Of a DNA stretch of 64,000 bases, positions 11,929 to 22,557 are shown one piece after another. This DNA comes from Cerrena zonata. Its lineage: Eukaryota > Basidiomycota > Agaricomycetes > Polyporales > Cerrenaceae. The notes below the pieces were generated by a model. The model saw nothing but the letters and a program-made list of their open reading frames with translations. It was not told the origin of the DNA and made no database searches. The stretch covers positions 1,488,001 through 1,552,000 of the forward strand of contig JASBNA010000002.1 in the NCBI GenBank assembly GCA_038087015.1, read 5' to 3'. The translations under genes were made by a program, and so were the position numbers. The stretch's first letter is position 1. The number at the start of each line of letters is the position of its first letter.

Positions 11929-14900
11929 ATGGCTCCAACTTTACCCTCGTCCTTAAGCCCTCACGTTTGCATAATTCATTCACCTGATCTTCTAGAGCTT
12001 CTACAGTCTGCATCGCTACCTCCTTTGCCTCAGATACTCCAATCATTTTCACCTCTTCCACAAGGTACGTTTACCTAATGTAACTCTGCTTTCCAGAATC
12101 ACAAACCTACCACCTGTCCGCAGTGACTACGAGAACAACTTCCTTGACATCGATACCTCTGTCCTCTTTTGCTCTTCGGTTCTCCGATCTGGTAGAAATA
12201 GAAAGTGCAACACATGAAGATGAGGAACAACGAGCACTACGTACCATGGACTGGATCACTTCACGCGTTAGCGCAAGATGCACCAGGTGGGTCGAGATGG
12301 TTGAGGCGCACAATGCTTCTGGAAAAGCAGATGGGCCATGGAAAGATAGAACACCATGGTGGGAGGAAGTAAAGAGATGCGTAGAGGGTGACTGTGTACC
12401 AACTCGTACCGAAGCCTGGAATCATCCTGTAGCTGGTGAGTGTTGTGCATACATCCAATGTGATTGAAACCATAACTTCTGCAAACGTGCATAGTCATAT
12501 ACGCAGTATCTACGACTGCCGCAAATCCTCTACAAGCTTTACAGGATCTCCATAACCGTAATTTTGAACTACCACCTTGGGTCGACTCCGCATTTCTCAA
12601 GTATTCCCTAATTGTACACCCTTCAAATTCCTCCCTGGCAGATCCAATGTATGTTCCAACATTCTATCACCACGTTTGATATTCATAAACCCGCCAGTGC
12701 AGAAGCATTATTTAATGCTGTCAAGAAACAATATGGACTGCATAGCTATCTCCTTCCACTAGCTTTGCCCACTTCTCCGACGCCTGATCCTGTTCCGATA
12801 CCTTTCCCCGCACCCCGGTTACCTCCCCTGTCACCACTGGATTCTTCACCTTTCCCCCCTTCACAGGTTACATCAAATGGTCTTACTACACCAAGACCTT
12901 ACCCTCAGGCCAAATCACCCATGCCATACTCCGAAACCCCTGCCGCGCTTACTGCTGATTGGGCGAAGAGGCAGAGTCTCGCGAATTCGCAAGTAAACTC
13001 GTTGTGTTTGAGTGAAGGCGATATTCAAAATATCGGTCGCTTTACACGCGAATTTGTGGTGATGAGTATGATACCGTGGATGGAGAAATGTGTAGCGGAC
13101 TGGAATGAGTCTGTAGGTAGTATTTCTCTGTTTCAGAATCAGCAATCTAATAAAATCCTTAGTTCTCGTCCTCTCGTCGACTGCCATCCCGTCTATTTTC
13201 TTCGACTCGTCGTCTTTTTGGTTCTGGTTACTCTGGAGCAACTACGAATCCTTCAATGCCAACGCATGGACATAATCCTTCAATATCATCTATGTCGTCT
13301 CGTGGGACACATGGACCCAATGCCTCTATTAGTTCACTAGCATCCATCAGCTCTGGTGGCGGTGGAATTGGTGGTAGCATGGTGACCCAACAGCGTCGTC
13401 TTGCAGAATTTGCAACTATACTTGGGGATTTCAAGTTGGCGGTGAGCGTATGGGAAAGCTTGAGAAAGGAGAGCAAAGGTGGTTCTGTAAGTCCTCCGCT
13501 TTATTCTCGTATCCACTCGCAATATTCTAACGTGCAATTTTTGTGAAACAGGATATTTTACCTTTATTACTTTCGCCTTCTCCGGCACATTCCCTACATG
13601 CGATAACGGCAGTAAATACACTTCACAGTCAGCTCGCGGATTCGCCGGAACAAGCTCAACTACGTGCACTAGCGTACGCAGTACGTTGGGACATCGGAAT
13701 TGATTACGAGGATTTCTTAAATTCGGTGCTGGAAGGGGATAGATGGTTAGTGCATGTAGCGAGCCATGTATGTATCAAATCCTTTCCTGAATTGCACCCA
13801 ACTAATTTCACGGTATTTTTAAGGCAGAAGAAACTCCAATGGCGCTTCTACTGGGACATGCCGCTTTTCTCAGCGAGAAAAAGAGCTCTCGTAGAAGAGC
13901 TGCACTGTGGTATCTCTCCTCTGCGGATAGACTGGAGAAGGGTGGCGTGGTACGTCTACTCATCTTCCTTGTATTCCATTCAGTTCAACTGACTAGTATC
14001 ATCAGAAACCACTAGCCATGTATTTCTTCAGGAAGTCGCATGTTCTGTACACATCAGTACCGGATAAAGAATTGTCACCTTCTTTCTGGGAAAGCGAAGA
14101 CAAAAGTTCGATGCAATGGCGAGGCTTTGACGCTGTTCTGCCTGGTATTGAACACGAACTTGGTCGCCTTATGTACACAACTGGTGACACCTCGGGCGCT
14201 GTCAAGTACTTCCTCAGTCTAGTTGAGAGGGACACCACCTCCGTTGAATCCGCTTGTTCAGACTAGTGGACTAGGCCTTTCGAACGGAGGCGCAACACCG
14301 CTGGGAGAGAAGTCGTCAACAGATAAAGTATATTTGGAAGACTTCCGGGTCGCTTTCAAGGTCAATTAAATCCTTCTTCTTTATCACTTTCTTAGCTGAA
14401 ATCCCCCCTTTGTAGCATTTCAAAGCCACCGAGGCCGAAAAATGGGCGACCATGGACTTGCGGTTACCCATCACTTTTGTACAAGTGAAACAAAGCCGTG
14501 TCCGTTTGCCTGGAGATGCTATTGAAGGACCTCCCGAAGAATGGGATCTCCGAGAGGAAGATTGGCTGGCGTTCTGGAAATCACGGGGAAAAGAGAAGCT
14601 TGAGAAGGGTGGCAAAGCTGCTGTGGATGGTGAGTCTATTCACTTGTTCAATGTGAAATCATGTGCTAACCCTTTTTTTTCGCTCTCAGAGACCTTTTGG
14701 CTCGACCTAGTATTGCGAAATCCATTAGATGTCGACGTCACATTGTCGGGTTTAACTGCTGTAGTTGAAGATGCAGAAGGTCAAGCTGGACCTTCAGACT
14801 TGGTTGAGGTCGAGGCAGTTGATGACATCACTCTCAATGCCAAAGAGACTCGAACGGTATGGTGTTTTCCGCTTTCTTCACAGTTTTCTTGCTAATTCAC

Positions 14901-16994
14901 GCTCCGTAGATCCCCATAGCAGTGAAGTGTCGGAGACCTTCAAAACTGAGACTGACTCACATTAAGTACGATTTCCTCGCTCTTCTTCCTGTGACGGAAT
15001 CATTGGCTATTCGTGGTCGACGTCTCAACGCTACGCCTCATCAACGTCAGAACAAGACATACGCTCCAGACGTTTACTTCAATGTGGAGGTTGAAGATGC
15101 TAGCAGACGTCTGCAAGCCACATTCGTAGACGATCGACATCTTATTCTTGCAGAAGGTGAGCGGAAGCAGATGAGCTTCTGGCTACACAATACGGGCACC
15201 CAGACCATCAATGAGGTGTGGATGGTTGGTGGTCGAGAAGATGAGTTATGGGTGGAAGTATCGGATTCGGACGATCCTGGTAAGCCCTCTTGCGTTGCCC
15301 TCGAATTCGGAAAAGCTAAAATCTTGCTAGGCGAACCGTTCTCTTCGTCGACCGAAGATCTACAGTCGAAGAACTCGCTAGAGTCCAGGAGACCCTTCCG
15401 CATACCCATCTCAGATTTCCATTCGAGTTCAGGTTTGGCACCGGGAGAAAGCGTGACTATTCCCATGAGTGTCCATGCGACTAAATTGGGCGAACAAGAT
15501 CTCTGTCTTTTGCTCACGTTCCGAGAGGTACGTAAATCTTCATGAACATGTTATAAGCTGCTCACTCCCGCCGTGCTGGCTATCAGGGCTCAGACGAACC
15601 CTTCCGCTCAAAACGTCTCGTGCGACATTATGACGTTCGGAAGATTCTTGATTTCTCGATCTCTGCAAGGCCAAGTCTCTCACCCGAATATAGTTATTTG
15701 TTCAATGTCGAAATGGAGAATATGACTTCGTATACCGGAGTTCATATCAACCAGTTGACAACCCTTAGCCCAATTTGGTCATGTCAACCACTGACAGCGG
15801 AGACGATGTAGGTTTATTTCTCTGACAGACAGACATGTTCAGTGCTAACTTGCTATTAGTGGTACACTATCTCCACGACAGGTTGCTCGTGCAACATTTG
15901 GCACACGGCCGTTGCCAGATCTTGATAGTATAACTACTTCACAACAGTTTATATCGAAGCAAATGCGCATTCTACTCGAAGGGAAACCTGTTGACAAAAC
16001 TCGACCACCAGGGGTATCATTGCATTGCAGCCATTTGTCCAAGGTAATATATTGGTTTTCTCATATATAATCCTAGTTCTAATACTATGTACAGTCGACA
16101 CACACCCGATCACTCAACGAAGCTGCTACTCGACACTTTATTCATAGTAGTTGTCGGTCCAGCAGTACTCACGCCACCCGATCACAACATCCCTACATTC
16201 CTCTCGACACCCAAGAATACGTCTTCCCGCTACATAACCCCTACTCTACCAACCTGGTCGTATTCTGGGAAATACCCTCACAAGACCGATGGGGTCATGT
16301 GTTTGTACCAGGATTGACTCTTGGAGCGAGTCATGCACCTCTGAGGGAGATTGTCCAAACCATGGAGTCGGCAAAGATAAAGAGGAGCATGTACGCGGAG
16401 ACCCAGCGCGAGCGTGAGGAGATTTTGAGTGCTGTTAAGATTTGCGATTGGAATGCGGAGATGGACCCTACGGTAGTCTCGCTGCAGGATGGCTTCACAG
16501 GTACAGCATGATTTCTCGCAAGAGTATGTGATTAAATAGTCTCTATGACTTGTTAACTAATGGTTTGTACTACAGGCGATGCAATGTCAATGTGCCATTC
16601 ACGATCCGGAATTACTCACTGACACATCGGATACGATATATTCTTAAGCTCTCCAATATCGCCACAGAGCTTTCCTCGTAAGCCTTCACCTTGATTTATG
16701 TACTCCCTTGTTCACGCATCACCTCTTAGAAGTCGAGAATCGCTACCACCGCGATATGTTGGCAAACTCACGTTCCGGGGAGAACTCCCACCTACTGAAT
16801 CTCACACTGTGCAAGTCAAATTGCAGGCCTTGACACCTGGGAGCTATACACTGAATGGGTGGAGGGTGGAAACGCTAGTCGGTGAGTTACCGGACGAGGC
16901 TTCCGATTCGACATCGTGGCGCATTCGCCAACGGTACGAGCAGGGCCCACCGAAGATTGTTGGTTGTGTTACTATCGTCGATACCTCTTCTTGA
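11929..16994 (+). CDS. TRS85: TRAPP complex subunit Trs85/TRAPPC8
   Basis: A large gene of about 17 exons encoding the TRAPPIII-specific subunit that directs Ypt1/Rab1 activation for secretion and autophagy. Recognisable parts are ALRTMDWITSRVSARC with WWEEVKRCVEGD, LFNAVKKQYGLHSYLLPL, REFVVMSMIPWMEKCVADWN, LPSRLFSSTRRLFGS, RRLAEFATILGDFKLAVSVW, and C-terminal beta-rich blocks ending YVGKLTFRGELPP. Start is ATG 11929 and stop is TGA 16992-16994. Introns include very short ones (12065-12096, 32 bases; 14222-14261, 40 bases). One 51-base intron (15280-15330) keeps the frame if retained. Around 16473-16506 the frame only continues if a 34-base GT-AG segment is removed. Exon borders there are uncertain, but the gene identity is firm. 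Confidence 0.9.
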
Positions 16995-17127
16995 ATATAT
17001 CATATCATATACCGGGTCGTATGATACCATTTCCAAAAACTATTATACCAAGTTGTGTAGTACATGGAATACCTGATAAACATAAACAGAAGAAAGCCAC
17101 GCAACACGACCATTGAGTAGTTTACGG

Positions 17128-18080
17128 TTACTGGGTCTTGTCCTTGTCTTCTTGCTCCTTCCGTTTGTTCGCCTCTGCGGTCAATCTGGCCTTCTTGAGC
17201 TTGGTGTTGAAATAGGTCTGTGAGGAAATATGAGACAATTGTCTTGTAGATTAGTAAAAATGGATGGCGTACACCCATGACAAATCCAATGAAATTGAAG
17301 TAGGGGACCCAAAGCTATAAGGGATATATATTAGCTTGAATGGGCTATTTGGAGACCTGACATACTTGTGGTGGTATAAACTTCTGCGCAAGCACAAGGG
17401 CTATCGGGGAAACCATCCATTGTATCTTGTATATGTCGTACAATTAATTTTGCCTCCCGTGGATGGTAAGTAGGTACTTACCCGGACAACCTGAGAGAAT
17501 CCAGCTTTCACTGTCCGTATGACCTCTGCCGTTGACTTTGCGCCGTTGATGATAGCCATCGAGGCCAAGAAAACTGACGATATGGAATTTGTTTATGTGT
17601 TCTTTAGAGGGACAAGCCAACACATACCAGACACTTGTATCGGCGTGACAAGAAAGTTGCTTGCCAAGATCTGACCAATCTTGGCCTTCAAATCTGTCTT
17701 GCCAGCAAATGTCTTCTGCAGCAGACCAACGAGGTAATGATTTAAGGGCGCTGAAACGAAAGCACCATATATGGTCATCTTCAAGGTCTTTAAATCAATC
17801 TTGGTAGCTGAGAGTGCGTGAGCATATTCTGGGGCATCCTTAGGAACAGGTCTGGATGGTGTGCCTGCAAGGTGTGACGCAAGAACGTCTTGAAGAAACT
17901 GAAGAACACCTGTAAAGTTTCATATGGCGATGTCAACCCGAGATGGGAAAGAAGCAGCGAGTTGCTCGGATGCTTGCCTGACGTCAACACTTTCGTTCGT
18001 AGGGGGTTCAAAGCGAGCTGGGTCAAGTATTTGGCCAGCAGAGGGTTGATGTGAGGTGATACTGCTCCTTGGCTGCTCAT
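17128..18080 (-). CDS. Mpv17/PMP22-family membrane protein, 222 aa
   Basis: Six exons (18080-17978, 17909-17628, 17573-17482, 17425-17366, 17314-17273, 17217-17128) sum to 223 codons. The family order is clear: an N-terminal YLTQLALNPLRTKVLTSG, KMTIYGAFVSAPLNHYLVGLL, FLVTPIQVSVFLASMAIING, then the signature QWMVSPIALVLAQKFIPPQ, LWVPYFNFIGFVMGTYFN and a Lys-rich tail. Mpv17/PMP22 proteins are four-helix channels or pores of peroxisomal or inner mitochondrial membranes. The Lys-rich end and length suit a peroxisomal PMP22-like member, but location is inference. The first intron (17910-17977) begins with GC in a strong G|GCAAGC context. It converges with TRS85, 133 bases away. Confidence 0.87.
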
Positions 18081-18495
18081 GGTTGTTGTACAAAGGGTCT
18101 GTAGTTGTGATGGTGGGCAGTGCACTGAGACTTAAGTAGGAGGCCGGAACCAACCCCAGACTTATGCCAGAGGTTTCGACCCCACATCAGGCACGGGCGC
18201 TTGCACTAGAATCAATCTCGGTCTTCGGTTAATTTCACGACCGAGTAGCAGGCTATGTCTTAAACTCAAACTGAATCGGCCTTCGAGGTAAGCGTAACAT
18301 GGTAGCATGTATTAGCCAGTAGATTACTATGTATGCAATAGTAGCGTCTGGTATATGGCTCCATGGGCCCCATCCAGAAATAAGTCTAAAATGAAAGCAA
18401 TCCAAACATAAAACGAAATAAAAATCAGTTCCCCTTCACCCTGCAGGACCACCGTCAGCGCTCGTGTACCAAAATATTGGATATTTCGAAACGGC

Positions 18496-19849
18496 TTACC
18501 ATGCCTTAACATAGTCAGCGAACGAGACCATGCAAACCGTCTGCCAGATGCCTAGACCGATACGAGGTGTCACACCACGGTACAGACCCTTGATCCCATT
18601 CTCTTTATAGATGAATGAGAGCGTGTTCATGATCGTAAGTTTCTCTGGTCGGTTCGAGTTAGCAGCAGACTTGGCCATTGATTGCATCTAGACCATGCCC
18701 GTTAGCAACTGTTCCGAATGACTGAACGACGGACATACCTCAACACGGACGACTTCAATAGGTTGGTTCCACGTTGCGAGAGCACCACCGATTGTTGAAG
18801 AAGCAATCTTCTCCAGCGCTGACAGCTTCTCGTTTTCGCCCTTTCCCTTGATGCTTCGGATACTGCTCTCAGCTAACCGAGCGAAACCCATACTGTAACC
18901 TGTGTCAGATCTTGAAATTGTTGGAGTGGACAAAGCTTACCGTGAACCCCAGTTGGTACATTGACGAACGGCAACGGCGTTGACACCCTTGTTGATGCCA
19001 GCAATACCTTCCCTGCGGTAGATATCGGCGAAGACAGCCCACGTCGACGGCGGTGTAATGCCCGTAGCGGCTTGTTTGTGGCGTGTAATTTCCGCGGTCT
19101 TCATACATGTACAGAAACCTAGTCACGACAGAATTAGGCAGGCCCCGATATATACTACAATATAGCACTTACCCATAGTAGCATACGCTTGAGCAACACC
19201 ACCACCCATACCGCCAAGGAGACCGGCCGCAACAGGATTTACGCCCATTCCAATGGTTGCAGTCTCAATCTCCGACGCAGTGAACAATAATACAGCACCC
19301 TTGGTCGAAGCCTCGATCCAAGCCTAAATTTAGAGTTGAACACTATGCCATCCCAGAGTTGAGCGAGGCTAAAAGCGTACCCATGGAATAAGACCCTGGT
19401 AGAAACCTGAAACTCCACCTCGACTCCAGACGGTCTGAACGGCTTGAAGCATGCTTTGCGAACGGTTAGCAGCCATTTGGGTCTTTAGAACCTCCAGGGG
19501 TTGTCCCAAAGTTGTAACCTGGTAGACATCATCGTAAGGACGTGCTTGAAGCGTAAAGCACGAATTAGAGACTTGCCTCCTGTAAAGAGGTGAGCATGCG
19601 ACTTCATATTCGGAGTTAGAGCGGTTACTTACGAACTGATCAGCCACAGAAGCGACAGTGACGCGTTCAAATGAGTATAGCAACATCGCAGATCTTGTCA
19701 ATCATCTTACCATGTTCATAATACCACCTGTGTACAAGGAGAATCGTTGAATACTGGGCACACATGTACAGCTGTTGAACGGAGCACTTACCAACTGCAA
19801 TGTTGGACCAGTTGACACCTTTTTGACCGGGTTCTTTTTCAATAGCCAT
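18496..19849 (-). CDS. YHM2: Mitochondrial citrate/oxoglutarate carrier Yhm2, 297 aa
   Basis: A member of the mitochondrial carrier family that matches yeast Yhm2, which exchanges citrate for 2-oxoglutarate and was also found bound to mitochondrial DNA. Family signatures include QPLEVLK in repeat one, [63 protein letters not shown] and [17 protein letters not shown]. Nine exons sum to exactly 298 codons: 19849-19792, 19727-19711, 19635-19633, 19579-19577, 19518-19381, 19323-19173, 19118-18941, 18892-18739 and 18687-18496. Exons three and four are 3 bases each (Phe, Glu). They sit between consensus splice sites and restore the conserved [11 protein letters not shown] block. Confidence 0.9.
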
Positions 19850-20956
19850 TGTGAGTCGTTACCGTCGGAGGTGAGGAGGAGAAGGAAAGCGGGGAGAGAG
19901 GATGGAAGTAATGGACAGAGAGAGGAGGGATGGTCAATTGAGCTGGCCGGTTAAAGCTAGTATTCATTGGGGTAACAATAGGCGCCCTGTCACGAGCCAA
20001 TTGGATTGCTGAGTTATTCACTGCTCCTCCTCCCGTTCCACGTTCATCGTCCCACTTTGTACACTTTTATTCTTCTTCCGTGGTACGATGACCTACAAGC
20101 TATATCTCACAAAATATCAAGTCAAAAGCTTGTTCCAAACATGTTCAGTAGTTTAATTTCGCCTATGGTACTATGACTTCACCCTCATTTAAATGGCTTA
20201 TGATAATTATGGGTATACTGTTCCTTCGAAATCACGGTCTCCCTACCTCCACACTTGGTAAGCGTAAGGAACTCCGTGATTTCTGAGTCTCCTTGGCAAA
20301 GGAAAACCACATGGGTGTGTAAGTTTGCCAAATGCTTCCACTCTGATTCACTACGCACTTTGCCGTGAACTCGAATAGGTTCGTGGAGTATATAAAGCAA
20401 TACTAGCTCTGGCCCGCTTTACCTCTTCTCTTCACCTCTTTTACGTCGATAAACACTGGACTAGACCTCTGGTATGCTTAGTCACAAAGAGTGTTACATA
20501 TTCCCGTCAAGGTAGTCACAACTACTGACCCCATATCAAAATTGACGACCCCACGACACAGCTGTTTAGACCATTAGGTATAAAATGTGTACCGCTTATG
20601 ATCCAGGTGTACCTCAAACCTAAACACTCGGGAAGATGGCAATCATAGAACTAGAGCCCTAAATTTTACTGTATTCGGAGCACCCTAATATGCTTCTCGA
20701 TCACATCCACTTGTTCCGCCCACACTCGGACTCGGATAAGGAATGAAATAAATGCTAGGTGCTACTGTATGACATTTTTCGGCGGCAGGTTAGCAGACCG
20801 ATCTGACCGCTAAACCGCTTAAAATATCATGGTTGACATAGGACTGGAGTGCTCACCCCGACCTCCCTCTTCCTTCCTACTCCCAGCAAAGTAGTATGTG
20901 CTCTCCATTTTTCAATATTTGACCCTCAATCTAACTAGATATTCCGGAACTCAGAA
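19850..20956. other. Gene-free 1.1 kb between divergent genes
   Basis: Holds the promoters of YHM2 and the F-box-like gene. Pyrimidine-rich stretches flank the YHM2 start. Short open frames here show no protein features. No RNA gene was recognised. Confidence 0.4.
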
Positions 20957-22158
20957 ATGACCCGACTGTGTATCCCCCCTGAACTATGCGACTACACAAT
21001 TGACTATCTGCACGACGACCCATCGTCGTTGAAGCAATGTAGTCTAACCTGCAAGTCTTGGCTCCCAGCAGCTCGTTATCACCTATTTGGTCGAGTCGAA
21101 ATACATTCTCAATACAGCTGCGATGCCTTTTACCGCGTCCTCTCTGGAGCACCAGAAATTGGAGCAATAATTCATCAACTCGATATATCGTCGTCCATCC
21201 TTGGAGAACTCATGGGCGCGAAAGCCAAGGCTCGAGGAATTTCACCCTTGGTGATGATCCCGCCGTTACTCTTATCCCTCCTTCCCAACGTCAAAGTCCT
21301 TACCATATCTGCCCTTACCATGAAAGCCGCTTTACATAACCAATGGTCAGGAGGCATCACATCCGTTACACAGCTAACGCTTCACGGGTGCTTTTTTGAC
21401 TCCATGGGACAATTCATTGATCTATATCATTCTTTTCCCTGCCTCGAGACATTGTCTCTAACTGATACACGCTGGAAATCCTCGAAATACCTCCATTCCC
21501 GTGACCGTCCCGTAGGGACGACTCACCTACGCAGCCTCAGTTTGGGGAAAGGACTGGCCATTGCTTGCCTTGTGGATTGGTTTGTCGAGCAATACGCTTG
21601 CTCAAACCTGACATTCCTATCTGCATATTGTTCTTCACAAGAAGACGTAACAGCGCTGGCTGCCTTGATAACTCAAGCCGCTCATTTGGAGCACTGCGAA
21701 TTCCAATGGTATGGATTCGCACATGATAGTAGGTGTCATTCGTTTAGTTTGTGAACCAATCTAACCTCATACCCGATCCCTTTAATTTAGACGTCATCAG
21801 GTTGCCAGACGCCTTCTCGCTGGTCGATTGTACAAGCCTCAAAAAGTTATATATCCGGTGTCCGGTGATGTATGACCAGTCCTTGCCCTGGGTCACTTCA
21901 CTCTTATCACGCGCCCCGACACAATTGTTGGAACGGATTGACCTTGAAGTGCGGTTGTTGGGTTCTGCGGACGCCATCGATTGGGCGGGAATCACGCGCA
22001 TACTGTCACCGACCATGTTCAAAAGCCTATTATCATTAAAATTAGGCGTCATCCTGTGGTCTTCCATTGGTACGACACCACGCGACGTGGAATCGATGAT
22101 ACGAGGTTATCTTGCCCCTTTGGAGAGGCATGGAATACTTAAAATGACCGTTTTATGA
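20957..22158 (+). CDS. F-box-like protein, 379 aa
   Basis: Exons 20957-21728 and 21791-22158 (62-base intron) give 379 residues. The start MTRLCIPPELCDYTIDYLHDD, then LKQCSLTCKSWLPAARYHLF, is a typical basidiomycete F-box-like N terminus, which would bind Skp1 in an SCF ubiquitin ligase. The rest alternates Leu-rich strands and helices (LTLHGCFFDSMGQF, CLETLSLTDTRW, LRSLSLGKGLAI) as in degenerate leucine-rich repeats that could hold a substrate. Such proteins form large, fast-evolving families in mushrooms. The substrate is unknown. Confidence 0.8.
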
Positions 22159-22557
22159 ACACCTTTGTATGTAGTGCACCTTCATTAATGATAAACTCGT
22201 CCCAAAATACTGCTGTATTACACAGAGGGTAGGCAGGGTATAGTATGTGTGGGTAACATAATGCGAGAGAGAGGAAGAGAGAGGAGATAAGATGACTGTA
22301 GTAGGTGACAACAGTTGTGAAAGCGAGTAAACCACCGAAAGCAATCTTTGATTAACTGTAGTATGTTATCTGGAGAAATGGAATGCATGAGGCAGAGAAA
22401 GTCAAAAGAGAAAACTAACAATGAACAACAACCACACGAGAAACTCCCTCCGATGTAACGTCCAGCAGCAAGCAGGTTAGGAAAGAATGAAAGTCGGCGG
22501 GAAAGGGCGTGGAATCCATGAGGCTAGGGCGTGGTGAGGTCTTGAATCCCGTCTTGA
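22159..22557. other. Intergenic between convergent genes
   Basis: About 400 bases of 3' flanks. A purine-rich GAGAGAGAGG tract lies near 22264-22285. No gene recognised. Confidence 0.4.
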
